Positions 27,354 to 35,105 of a DNA stretch of 64,000 nucleotides are shown here, piece by piece; position 1 is the first letter of the stretch, and every line of letters begins with the position of its first letter. The stretch is from positions 1,674,001 to 1,738,000 of the forward strand of contig NZ_FOBG01000001.1 of assembly GCF_900109645.1 (NCBI RefSeq), read 5' to 3'. Source of the DNA: Duganella sp. CF402 (lineage in GTDB: Bacteria > Pseudomonadota > Gammaproteobacteria > Burkholderiales > Burkholderiaceae_D). The translations under genes and the position numbers were made by a program. The notes under the pieces were generated by a model. That model was not told the origin of the DNA. It searched no databases and was given only the letters and a program-made list of their open reading frames with translations.

Positions 27354-29161
27354 CGCAGCAGTTCCTCTCCGTTTTTATTCGATTTGATGACCAGCTGCGT
27401 GAAGCTGTTGGCGTGCACGTATAGCCCAAGGAAGCGCTCGACGATCTGTGCAAAGGCATGGATGCCGCTGCCGACGAAGGCTTCTTCGTCCACCGTCAGC
27501 GTCACTTCGACGCCGCGCACCAGGCAGGCGAAGGGATTCCCCGGCAGCCAGGTATTGGCGGCCTTGTGCGACACCGCGACGATGCCGCCGATCTGCCGCT
27601 GCGACGCCGGTGAACGCGGCAGGTCGTACAGCGTGAGCATCTCGCGGAAGGCGTCAACGCCGCCGCCGGTGAGCGACAGATGGTTCAGCGACAGGTGTGA
27701 AATCAGGCGCCAGTGCGCACCGCGCCCGCGCGCAAAGCGGTACGACGGCGTCGGCTTGCGCAGGAAGCTGATGGCGCGCACGCTTGATCCGCCTTCCAGG
27801 AACAGGTCACCGCCGCGCATGCCGTAGGTTAGCGATGCAGGTAAGTCGCGGTTGGTGCAGGTCAGCTCCAGGCTCAGGGTGTCGGTTTCGACTTCCGCCG
27901 GGTCGAAGTCGATGTCGACGATGGAAATCTGCGTTTCGTAGCCCGGGCTTTTCTCCGCGATGTCCTCGTCGCGCCGGGCGACCCAGTAATGACCGTTCTT
28001 TTCCGGGGTCTGGCCGTGGCGCAGCGAGTAGAACGGGCGGAATTCCTGCACCGATTCGCCCTGCGGCGTTTGCCGTACCAGCTTGACCGATTCAATCGCC
28101 TGCACCGCGTAGGCAAACGCCCGGCGCGCATCGGCCAACACCGGATAGCTGGCGGTGGCGTGCGTCAGCCGTATCGGTTCGCCGCGCTGGCGGAACAGAT
28201 TCACCACCGGCGTGCAGCCCAGCAGCACGTTGTTGGTACTGAGCGTGGCCAGCATGCGCGCCAGGTCGGAATCCGTGCGCATGCCGGACAGCGCCAGATG
28301 CAAGGTGACCGACTTGCAGCCCGCCGGCAGCGCGCCGCTCATGGCGTGCAGGTCGATATCGAAGAAGTTGAATTTCTCGGGGAAGCAGAAATACTCGGTC
28401 AGCAGGCGGTAGGCCGTGTGCGAGCGCGCCGAAAAATCGATCAGCGCTTCATCCTCGCCAAAGCCGACCGGCGATACCGGTATCTTGTGCAGCTGGCTCC
28501 AGCGGCCATTGCCATCCGCTTCCACGTAGGCCGCCAGCGCGCGCGTGAACAGCGCATCGCGCAGCGCGGCGCAGAACGACGGTTCGCCGTCGATGAACAC
28601 GCGCAGCTTGCCGAGACCCAGCTGCGCCAGCGTCACCTGCTCCGCCGTGCAGGACAAGGTCAGGCTGATGCTGGAGGTGGCTTGCGGCGGCGGGCGCACC
28701 GCTTCCGGCGCGGCGATGATGGGCGCGAAGCTGGCGCCGTCCAGCGCCAGCGGCGCCACCGTCACCGGATACGCGGTGCGGAAGGTGCAGGTGGCGCCGC
28801 GCACCGGGCGCGTGGTCAGCTGCGTGCCGCGCGCTATCTCGCTGGCGGTGGTCAGCTGCGCGGCGGCGCCGCTGAAGTCCATGCGCGCGATCGAGCATGA
28901 TGGAAAAGGCCGCAGGTAGTGCGGGTACAGCACTTCAAACAGCGCCTCGGTAAATTCGGGATAGTCGTCGTCGAGCCGCTTGGCGATGCGTGAATTGAGC
29001 AGCGCGAAGGACTCGATCATGCGTTCGATGTGCGGGTCTTCGCACACCTCGCCGCCGATCAGCAAGCGGCCGGCGATTTTAGGGTAGCGTTCCGAGAACT
29101 CGCGCGAATAACGGCGCAGGAATCCCAGTTCACGCTCATAGTACGGCAGTAGTTGTTCCAA
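27317..29161 (-). CDS. tssF: T6SS baseplate protein TssF
   Basis: 614 residues. The family opening LLPYYERELGFLRRYSREFSERYPKIAGRL is intact, and DPHIERMIESFALLNSRI and YPHYLRPFPSCSI follow as in other ImpG/VasA proteins. The start codon is TTG, with GGGAG nine bases upstream inside the end of tssE; there is no better ATG. TssF forms the arms of the baseplate wedge. Confidence 0.95.
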   Translation of the reverse strand: MEQLLPYYERELGFLRRYSREFSERYPKIAGRLLIGGEVCEDPHIERMIESFALLNSRIAKRLDDDYPEFTEALFEVLYPHYLRPFPSCSIARMDFSGAAAQLTTASEIARGTQLTTRPVRGATCTFRTAYPVTVAPLALDGASFAPIIAAPEAVRPPPQATSSISLTLSCTAEQVTLAQLGLGKLRVFIDGEPSFCAALRDALFTRALAAYVEADGNGRWSQLHKIPVSPVGFGEDEALIDFSARSHTAYRLLTEYFCFPEKFNFFDIDLHAMSGALPAGCKSVTLHLALSGMRTDSDLARMLATLSTNNVLLGCTPVVNLFRQRGEPIRLTHATASYPVLADARRAFAYAVQAIESVKLVRQTPQGESVQEFRPFYSLRHGQTPEKNGHYWVARRDEDIAEKSPGYETQISIVDIDFDPAEVETDTLSLELTCTNRDLPASLTYGMRGGDLFLEGGSSVRAISFLRKPTPSYRFARGRGAHWRLISHLSLNHLSLTGGGVDAFREMLTLYDLPRSPASQRQIGGIVAVSHKAANTWLPGNPFACLVRGVEVTLTVDEEAFVGSGIHAFAQIVERFLGLYVHANSFTQLVIKSNKNGEELLRCLPRSGDLSLL

Positions 29162-29165
29162 TTTC

Positions 29166-29669
29166 TCAAACTCCCAGCGGCGTCGGGGTCAGGCGGCGCG
29201 CCTTGCTGATGGTGTAATGCAGGCTTGAGGGCTGCAGGACTGCGTCAAAATTGACAGGTTCATGGGCGCTGTGGACCACCAGCAGCGCCGTAATCGCGAA
29301 ATTCAAACGGTTGACGGCGTCCGCCCGCAGCTCCAGCGACGCCTGCACATTGCGCAGGCGCGGCTCGTGGCGGGCGATTGCTTTTTCCAGGCTGCGGCAG
29401 ATGAAAGCACGATCGTCCGTGCTCGACAGCGACAGGCCGGCAAAGTCATTCAGGCCATAGGTCGCGATCGACCGGCCGCACTCCGGAAAGCGTTTCAGGA
29501 GATCCTCCGGGATGACGGCCCGTGTATTCAGCAGCGCTTCGAGGTCGCGCGCCACCGAATCCTTCAAGTCTTCGATGGACAAGCGCGACACCGCGCCGCT
29601 GTTGCCGTTGCTGCCGTTGGGTGGCCCGTCCATCAGACGGTCGAACAAACCCGGAGTAAATCCCTTCAT
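29166..29669 (-). CDS. tssE: T6SS baseplate protein TssE (gp25-like)
   Basis: 167 residues. SIEDLKDSVARDLEALLNTRAVIPEDLL and TYGLNDFAGLSL are characteristic of the GPW/gp25 lysozyme-fold family, which nucleates sheath assembly and has no enzyme activity. It starts 6 bases after the hcp stop without an obvious Shine-Dalgarno, so it may depend on coupling. Two bases less than tssC, this is the smallest core baseplate gene here. Confidence 0.93.
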   Translation of the reverse strand: MKGFTPGLFDRLMDGPPNGSNGNSGAVSRLSIEDLKDSVARDLEALLNTRAVIPEDLLKRFPECGRSIATYGLNDFAGLSLSSTDDRAFICRSLEKAIARHEPRLRNVQASLELRADAVNRLNFAITALLVVHSAHEPVNFDAVLQPSSLHYTISKARRLTPTPLGV

Positions 29670-29675
29670 TGCAAA

Positions 29676-30167
29676 TTAAGCCGTCTTGTTGGAGGCCAGA
29701 TCCCAGCCGCCGGAGGTGTTACCACCCGAACCACCACCCACTTTCTGCTGGGTGTACTTCCACTTGACCTTGGAGTATTTCAGGGCCACGTCCTCGGTCA
29801 GGATATTGCCTGCTTCAACGGCCGGCGCCACGCTCGAGATCAGCACGTTTTCCAGTTCGATTTCGAAGTACTTCACGCGGTCGCCCTGGCCGTCGGCGCG
29901 CAGGAATTCCAGCTTGGCCTTCGGCAGGGTTTTACCCGACGAGCAGTTTTGCAGCAGCAGCGGCGTGGCCAGGTCGGCCAGTTTGCTGACCACGATGTCT
30001 TTGTGCTCGGTACGTTCGGCGGTGTGGCCGCCGCCGGTCGACGCCGTAGCCGATTTCGGCTGCAGCACTTCCCACTGCACCGATTTCACTTCGATCCAGT
30101 CTTTGTGGGAGGTGTCTGCCGACTCGCCTTTGATGCCGTCGATTTGCAGATATACGTCGATTGCCAT
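29676..30167 (-). CDS. hcp: T6SS tube protein Hcp (TssD)
   Basis: 163 residues from the ATG at 30167 with GAAAGGA upstream. AIDVYLQIDGIKGESAD and the central HTAERTEHKDIVVSKLAD are typical of Hcp1-like ring proteins, and the C-terminus carries a Gly-rich tail (KVGGGSGGNTSGGWDL). Hcp hexamers stack into the secreted inner tube. The gene has a longer leader (32 bases after tssC) and a stronger ribosome site than its neighbours, which fits its high required dosage. Confidence 0.96.
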   Translation of the reverse strand: MAIDVYLQIDGIKGESADTSHKDWIEVKSVQWEVLQPKSATASTGGGHTAERTEHKDIVVSKLADLATPLLLQNCSSGKTLPKAKLEFLRADGQGDRVKYFEIELENVLISSVAPAVEAGNILTEDVALKYSKVKWKYTQQKVGGGSGGNTSGGWDLASNKTA

Positions 30168-30199
30168 TGGTATTCCTTTCAATGATTAAAAAATAAAAC

Positions 30200-31681
30200 T
30201 CAGTTTTTGGTCGATGCTGGGAGCTCCGCGACCAATCGGAGGGAAACGGACAATTCGTCAAGCTGGAAGTGCGGACGCAGGAAGGACACCGCGCGGTACA
30301 CGCCGGGGCGGCCCGGCACTTCCGACACCTGCACCGACGCTTCGCGCAGCGGGAACTGCGCCTTCTGTTCCTGGCTGGCGTTATCGTCCAGCAGCACGTA
30401 CTGGGTCAGCCAGCGGTTCAGGAAATCTTCCACGTTGGAGGCGGCGGCAAAGCTGCCGATCTTGTCGCGCATCATGGCCTTCATGTAGTGGGCGATGCGC
30501 GACACCGCGAAGATGTACTGCAACTGGGACGACAGCACGGCGTTGGCGTTGGCGGCGTCGTTGGCGTATTTCTTGGCCTTCTGCGCCGACTGCGCGCCGA
30601 AGAAGGCGGCGTAGTCGGTGTTCTTGCAGTGGACCAGCGAGATGAAACCGAGGTCGCTCAGTTCTTTCTCGCGGCGGTCGGTGATGGCGATTTCGGTCGG
30701 GCACTTGAGCGCCACTTCGCCCTCGTCGGTCTTGAAGGTGTGGGTTGGCAGGTCTTCCACCAGGCCGCCGCCTTCCACGCCGCGGATGGCCGCGCACCAG
30801 CCGTAATCCTCGAAGGCTGCGGTCAGCTTGGTGCCGAAGGCGTAGGCGGCGTTGCACCACAGGTATTTCTGGTGGTCGGTGCCATCCACGTCTTCCACGA
30901 AGTTGAAGCCTTCGACGGTGGCGCCATCGGCCGGGTTGAATGGCAGGCGGCCGAGGAAGCGCGGCAGCGTCAGGCCGACATAGCGCGAATCCTCGGACTC
31001 GCGGAACGATTTCCACTTGGCGTATTCCACCGTGTCGAACACTTTCGACAGGTCGCGCGGCTTGCCCAGTTCACTGTAGCTTTCCAGGCCAAACAGTTCC
31101 GGCGACGCGGCCGAGATGAACGGCGCGTGCGCGGCGGCGGCCACGTGCGACATCTGTTCGATGAAGTACATGTCCTCTGGCTGGCGGGTGATTTCGAAAT
31201 CGCCGATCAGGGCGCCGAACGGGGCGCCGCCGAAGGTACCGAATTCTTCTTCGTAGACCTTGCGGAACATGGTGCTCTGGTCGAATTCCAGCGCCGACTG
31301 GAAGTCCTTCACCAGTTCCTTCTTGGTGGCGTTGAGCATCTTGATCTTCAGGTTCTGGCCGGTGGCACTGTGCTTGACCAGATAGTGCAGGCCAGTCCAG
31401 CTGCTTTCCAGCTTCTGGAATTCCGGCGCGTGCAGCACGGCCGACAGCTGGGCCGAGATCAGGCGGTCCAGTTCCGCCACGCGGGCGTCGATGGTGGCGG
31501 CCAGGTTGTCGGAGACGACCACCGTGCCTTCCATCACCTGATTCACCAGTTCCGAAATCAGATCCTTGGCGCGCGCATGCTCGGTGCTCGACTTGGCCAC
31601 CTTGCTTTGCTCGACGATCTGGTCCAGCAGCGCCACTTCGGTGGCGACGGGCGCGCCGCCCGGGGTCAGTTGTGCGGACAT
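30200..31681 (-). CDS. tssC: T6SS contractile sheath large subunit TssC
   Basis: 493 residues of the ImpC/VipB family. Recognisable blocks are ARVAELDRLISAQLSAVLHAPEFQKLE near the start, SWTGLHYLV, FGALIGDFEI, and the C-terminal region PGRPGVYRAVSFLRPHFQLDEL. With TssB it forms the contractile sheath in the cytoplasm; its N-terminal helix is the usual ClpV-binding element. It begins 2 bases after tssB. Confidence 0.97.
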   Translation of the reverse strand: MSAQLTPGGAPVATEVALLDQIVEQSKVAKSSTEHARAKDLISELVNQVMEGTVVVSDNLAATIDARVAELDRLISAQLSAVLHAPEFQKLESSWTGLHYLVKHSATGQNLKIKMLNATKKELVKDFQSALEFDQSTMFRKVYEEEFGTFGGAPFGALIGDFEITRQPEDMYFIEQMSHVAAAAHAPFISAASPELFGLESYSELGKPRDLSKVFDTVEYAKWKSFRESEDSRYVGLTLPRFLGRLPFNPADGATVEGFNFVEDVDGTDHQKYLWCNAAYAFGTKLTAAFEDYGWCAAIRGVEGGGLVEDLPTHTFKTDEGEVALKCPTEIAITDRREKELSDLGFISLVHCKNTDYAAFFGAQSAQKAKKYANDAANANAVLSSQLQYIFAVSRIAHYMKAMMRDKIGSFAAASNVEDFLNRWLTQYVLLDDNASQEQKAQFPLREASVQVSEVPGRPGVYRAVSFLRPHFQLDELSVSLRLVAELPASTKN

Positions 31682-31683
31682 AA

Positions 31684-32196
31684 TCAGTCCTCCTTCTTGT
31701 CGGCGGTTTGCTGGCCCAGCACGGCCAGTTTCTCGGTGCTGTGCAGCACATCGTTGAGGATGTCTTCCAGCTTGTCATTACCGGCCAGCTTGTTGCGCAG
31801 GTCGGCCAGCTTGGTGCGCGCTTCCAGCAGCTTGCGCAGCGGTTCCACCTGCTGCACCACCGCCTCCGGACGGAAATCGTCCATCGACTTGAACTTCAGA
31901 TCGACCGCGAACTCGCCGCCGCCCTCGCCCAGCTCATTCTTGACGCGGAAGTTGGCGCGCGGTTCCACGCCTTTCAGCACCTCGTCGAAGTTATCGCGGT
32001 CGATGTTGACGAACTTGCGCTCCTTGAGGCGCTTCTGCTCGACTTCCGAGTTGCCGCCGAAATCACCCACCACGCCCATCACGAACGGCAATTCCTTGTT
32101 CTCGATGGCGTCGCCGATCTCGACGTCGTAAGTCATCTGCACCCGTGGCGGGCGAATTTTTTGCAGTTTTTTCTGCACGCTAGTGCTCTTGGACAT
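31684..32196 (-). CDS. tssB: T6SS contractile sheath small subunit TssB
   Basis: 170 residues of the ImpB/VipA family. Clear marks are KIRPPRVQMTYDVEIGDAIE, PFVMGVVGDFGG, and RKFVNIDRDNFDEVL. It pairs with TssC to build the sheath. The gene is second in the reverse operon, 17 bases after the TPR lipoprotein gene. Confidence 0.97.
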   Translation of the reverse strand: MSKSTSVQKKLQKIRPPRVQMTYDVEIGDAIENKELPFVMGVVGDFGGNSEVEQKRLKERKFVNIDRDNFDEVLKGVEPRANFRVKNELGEGGGEFAVDLKFKSMDDFRPEAVVQQVEPLRKLLEARTKLADLRNKLAGNDKLEDILNDVLHSTEKLAVLGQQTADKKED

Positions 32197-32213
32197 GGCT
32201 ATCCCCTCTTCGG

Positions 32214-32822
32214 TTATTTCAGGGCGCCGAACGGGTCGGCGCTGGATTCTTCTTGCTGCTTGGCCTTGGCGGTCTTCTTGGCGCCGGCCTTGCCGCGTGC
32301 CGGCGTGGCGGCCTGCGGCACCGGCGCCGGGGCCGGCGGTACCAGCACCGTTTCGCCCAGACTCTCGCGCAACAGCTTGGCCAGGTCCTGCGACTCGGTG
32401 CGGATCGAGCCGGACAGGTTGTTCTGGCGGCTCAGGTCAGCCAGCGAGCGGGTCGACAGGCGCAGGCCGCTGATGGCAATGATGCTGTTGGCCAGGGTGT
32501 CGTTCGGATCGCGCACCAGCACTTCCTGGGCGTTGATGATGGCGTCGCCGTACTGGCCGGCTTCGTAACGGGTCTGGGCGATGCTCAGCCACGGCGACTT
32601 GTCGGACGGATAGGCTTCCGCCGCTTGCTGCCACAGCTTGACGGCCTGCTCTTTCTGGCCGGTACTGGACGCGGTGCCAGCTTGCGCCAGCATGGATTGG
32701 AGACTGGGCTTGGCGGCTACCGATGGCGCCACGGGGGCGGTGGTACAGGCGCTCAGCGCCACCACCGAGACGATGGCTCCAGCCAGTTGCGCGGCCCGAG
32801 CAAAGGACAGTACGGTTGTCAT
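32214..32822 (-). CDS. TPR-repeat lipoprotein heading the tssB operon
   Basis: 202 residues. A lipobox (VALSAC, Cys26) predicts lipidation. About residues 45-125 look like two or three tetratricopeptide-like helix pairs (AVKLWQQAAEAYPSDKSPWLSIAQTRYEAGQYGDA). The tail is Pro/Ala then Lys-rich. It is the first gene of the operon that encodes the sheath and baseplate, facing tssK across a shared promoter region. It is not a TssJ homologue by sequence, but it is the only outer-membrane-type lipoprotein next to the core genes, so it may substitute for TssJ in this system. Confidence 0.85.
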   Translation of the reverse strand: MTTVLSFARAAQLAGAIVSVVALSACTTAPVAPSVAAKPSLQSMLAQAGTASSTGQKEQAVKLWQQAAEAYPSDKSPWLSIAQTRYEAGQYGDAIINAQEVLVRDPNDTLANSIIAISGLRLSTRSLADLSRQNNLSGSIRTESQDLAKLLRESLGETVLVPPAPAPVPQAATPARGKAGAKKTAKAKQQEESSADPFGALK

Positions 32823-32991
32823 GCTTACCTCAATTTCGATATCAAAAAAGAATACTTAAAAAACAATTTCTGCAACTGGGCGCCACGTTATCAGAAATTT
32901 ATTATTGACCGCGTTCAATTGAACTCAACCGTGCGCACCCTTTAAAAAAAGAAATGTTATGGTTCTGCTACTTTCAAAAAAGGCATAGCAA
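32823..32991 (+). promoter_or_regulatory. Divergent promoter region between the TPR lipoprotein gene and tssK
   Basis: This AT-rich 169-base gap separates the two T6SS operons that run apart, so both promoters must lie here. No convincing -35/-10 pair stands out. A sigma-54-like site on the reverse strand has one base too few between its two elements. Confidence 0.5.
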
Positions 32992-34329
32992 ATGAGCAGC
33001 AAAATTCTCTGGGGCGAAGGTTTGTTCCTGCGTCCGCAACATTTTCAACAGCAGGACCGCTACCACGAACAGCGCCTGCATCAGAGCGTGCTGGCACTCC
33101 ACCCTTATGCCTGGGGTGTGAACCAGTTACAGGTCGACCGCGACGCCCTGGCCAACCACAGCCTGCGCGTGCTGGAGCTGTCGCTGCGCTTCCAGGACGG
33201 CGAGTTTTATGACGCCCCCGGCGCGGACGACCTGCCGGACGCGGTGGACCTGAGCCAGTTGCCGCAGTCGCAGCAAACCGTCACCTACTACGCGGCACTG
33301 CCGGCCTTCAAGCCGTTTGGCGGCAATTTCGGCGACGCGGCGAATAGCAGCGCGGTGCGCTACCTGCAGCACAACCAGGACACGCCGGATCTGTACACCC
33401 ACGCAGCACCGGCCCAGCTCAGCTACCTGAAAAAGACCCTGCGGCTGGTGGCGGAATTCGAACCGCGCGATTCCTACACCCACTTCCCGCTGCTGCGCCT
33501 GCGCCGCGCGGCCACCGGTGGCTTCGAGCTGGACGCCTCCTTCGTGCCGCCCAGCCTGTCGGTGCGCAGCGCGCCGCTGCTGTTCCTGCAACTGCGCCGC
33601 CTGCTGGACGCGCTGCAGGCCAAGGTCAGCGCGCTGTACGGCCACCACCGCGAGCCGAGCAAGCACGTGATCGAATTCCGCTCGGGCGACATGTCCTCGT
33701 TCTGGCTGTTGCATACCGCCAGTTCCGCCTTCGCCTCGCTGACGCACTACTTCCAGCATCCGGCGCTGCATCCGGAGCGGCTGTACGAGCAGCTACTGAG
33801 CCTGGCCGGCGCGCTGATGACCTTCTCCAAGAGCTGGACCCTGGCCGACCTGCCGCCCTACTCGCACACCGATCCCGGCCCTGGATTCGCCACCTTGCAC
33901 CAGATCATCCGCGAGCTGCTGGACACCGTGATATCGTCGCGCTACTTCGCCATCGCGCTGCGCGAGGTCAAGCCGTCCTACCATCACGGCATGCTGGACT
34001 CGGGCAAGATCGACGACAAAACCACCTTCTACATCGCGGTCTCGGCGGCCATGCCGGCCAGCGAGCTGGTGGACGTAGTACCGCTGCGCTTCAAGGTCGG
34101 CGCACCGGACGACGTCGACAAGTTCGTGCTGTCGGCCATGCCGGGCGTGCGCCTGCAACACGCGCCGCAAGTGCCGGCCGCCGTGCCGGTACGGCCGGAC
34201 GCGCTGTACTTCTCGATCGAGGCCAAGGGCCAGATGTATGAGCGCATGCTGCAAGCGCAATCGATCTCCATCTACGTTCCCGGCGGCATACACGACCTGC
34301 AACTGGAACTGGTCGCCGTCACATCCTGA
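32992..34329 (+). CDS. tssK: T6SS baseplate protein TssK
   Basis: 445 residues. The opening ILWGEGLFLRPQHFQQQDRYHE is the hallmark of the ImpJ/VasE family. TssK is a trimeric adaptor that connects the baseplate wedges to TssL and TssM at the inner membrane. AAAAAGG lies upstream of the ATG. It is the first gene of the short forward operon tssK-tssL-vgrG3. Confidence 0.97.
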   Translation: MSSKILWGEGLFLRPQHFQQQDRYHEQRLHQSVLALHPYAWGVNQLQVDRDALANHSLRVLELSLRFQDGEFYDAPGADDLPDAVDLSQLPQSQQTVTYYAALPAFKPFGGNFGDAANSSAVRYLQHNQDTPDLYTHAAPAQLSYLKKTLRLVAEFEPRDSYTHFPLLRLRRAATGGFELDASFVPPSLSVRSAPLLFLQLRRLLDALQAKVSALYGHHREPSKHVIEFRSGDMSSFWLLHTASSAFASLTHYFQHPALHPERLYEQLLSLAGALMTFSKSWTLADLPPYSHTDPGPGFATLHQIIRELLDTVISSRYFAIALREVKPSYHHGMLDSGKIDDKTTFYIAVSAAMPASELVDVVPLRFKVGAPDDVDKFVLSAMPGVRLQHAPQVPAAVPVRPDALYFSIEAKGQMYERMLQAQSISIYVPGGIHDLQLELVAVTS

Positions 34330-34340
34330 GGTTACGCACC

Positions 34341-35105
34341 ATGAATACCGTTACCGCACCTTCCCTGATGGGCGCCGCGCCGGCGCCTGCTGCCAGTCAC
34401 GCGCCGCAAACCTTGCTCGACCTGATGTACGACGGCTTCTACGCCCTGTTCATGCTCAAGAACGGCAATGGTCCGCAGGAAAACGCCGAGTTCGCGCACA
34501 AGATGACGCAATTCCTCGACGATTTCGGCCGCGCCGCGCGCAAGCACGGCGCCTCGCCGGACGATATCGACGCCGCCAAGTACGCGTTCTGCGCGGCGGT
34601 GGACGAAATCATCCTGCGCTCGCCGTTTGCCATCCGCGATATTTGGGAACGCCGCCCGCTGCAACTGGCGCTGTTTGGCGAGCAGCTGGCCGGGGAAAAC
34701 TTCTTCCACCGGCTCGAAGCGCTGCGCGCGCGTGGCAGCGCCCATTTGCAGGCGCTGGAAGTGTTCCACATGTGCCTGCTGCTGGGCTTCCAGGGGCGCT
34801 ACATCCTGGAAGGCTCGGAAAAGTTGAACTATCTGACCGCACGCCTGGGCGATGAAATCGCCCACATGAAAGGCAAGCGCGGCGGCTTTGCGCCGCACGC
34901 CGAACGGCCGGACCAGGTGGTCCACAAGCTGCGCAGCGATCTGCCACTGTGGGTGCTGTGCTCCGTGTTCGGGCTGGTGTGCGTGCTGGGCTACCTCGGC
35001 CTGCGCACCTCGCTGAACCGCAACACCGAGCAGCAGGTGGCAGCCTATAACGACGTCGTCAAGCTGGCGCCGCGCCAGGCCAACCTGACCATCACCCTGC
35101 CGTAA
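34341..35105 (+). CDS. tssL: T6SS membrane complex protein TssL (DotU), short form
   Basis: 254 residues. The cytoplasmic hook domain (about 20-190) contains DLMYDGFYALFMLKNG, DEIILRSPFAIRDIWERRPLQLALFGE and LLGFQGRYILEG. One C-terminal membrane helix (about 211-230) follows, then a short periplasmic tail. The peptidoglycan-binding extension found on some TssL proteins is missing; the separate OmpA-family protein at 21814-22578 probably provides it. The stop overlaps the start of vgrG3 (TAATG). Confidence 0.96.
   Translation: MNTVTAPSLMGAAPAPAASHAPQTLLDLMYDGFYALFMLKNGNGPQENAEFAHKMTQFLDDFGRAARKHGASPDDIDAAKYAFCAAVDEIILRSPFAIRDIWERRPLQLALFGEQLAGENFFHRLEALRARGSAHLQALEVFHMCLLLGFQGRYILEGSEKLNYLTARLGDEIAHMKGKRGGFAPHAERPDQVVHKLRSDLPLWVLCSVFGLVCVLGYLGLRTSLNRNTEQQVAAYNDVVKLAPRQANLTITLP

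Noticed and set aside
32871..32885. Sigma-54-like promoter on the reverse strand upstream of the TPR lipoprotein gene
   Set aside because: TGGCGC and TTGCA are present but GG and GC are separated by 9 bases, not the required 10.
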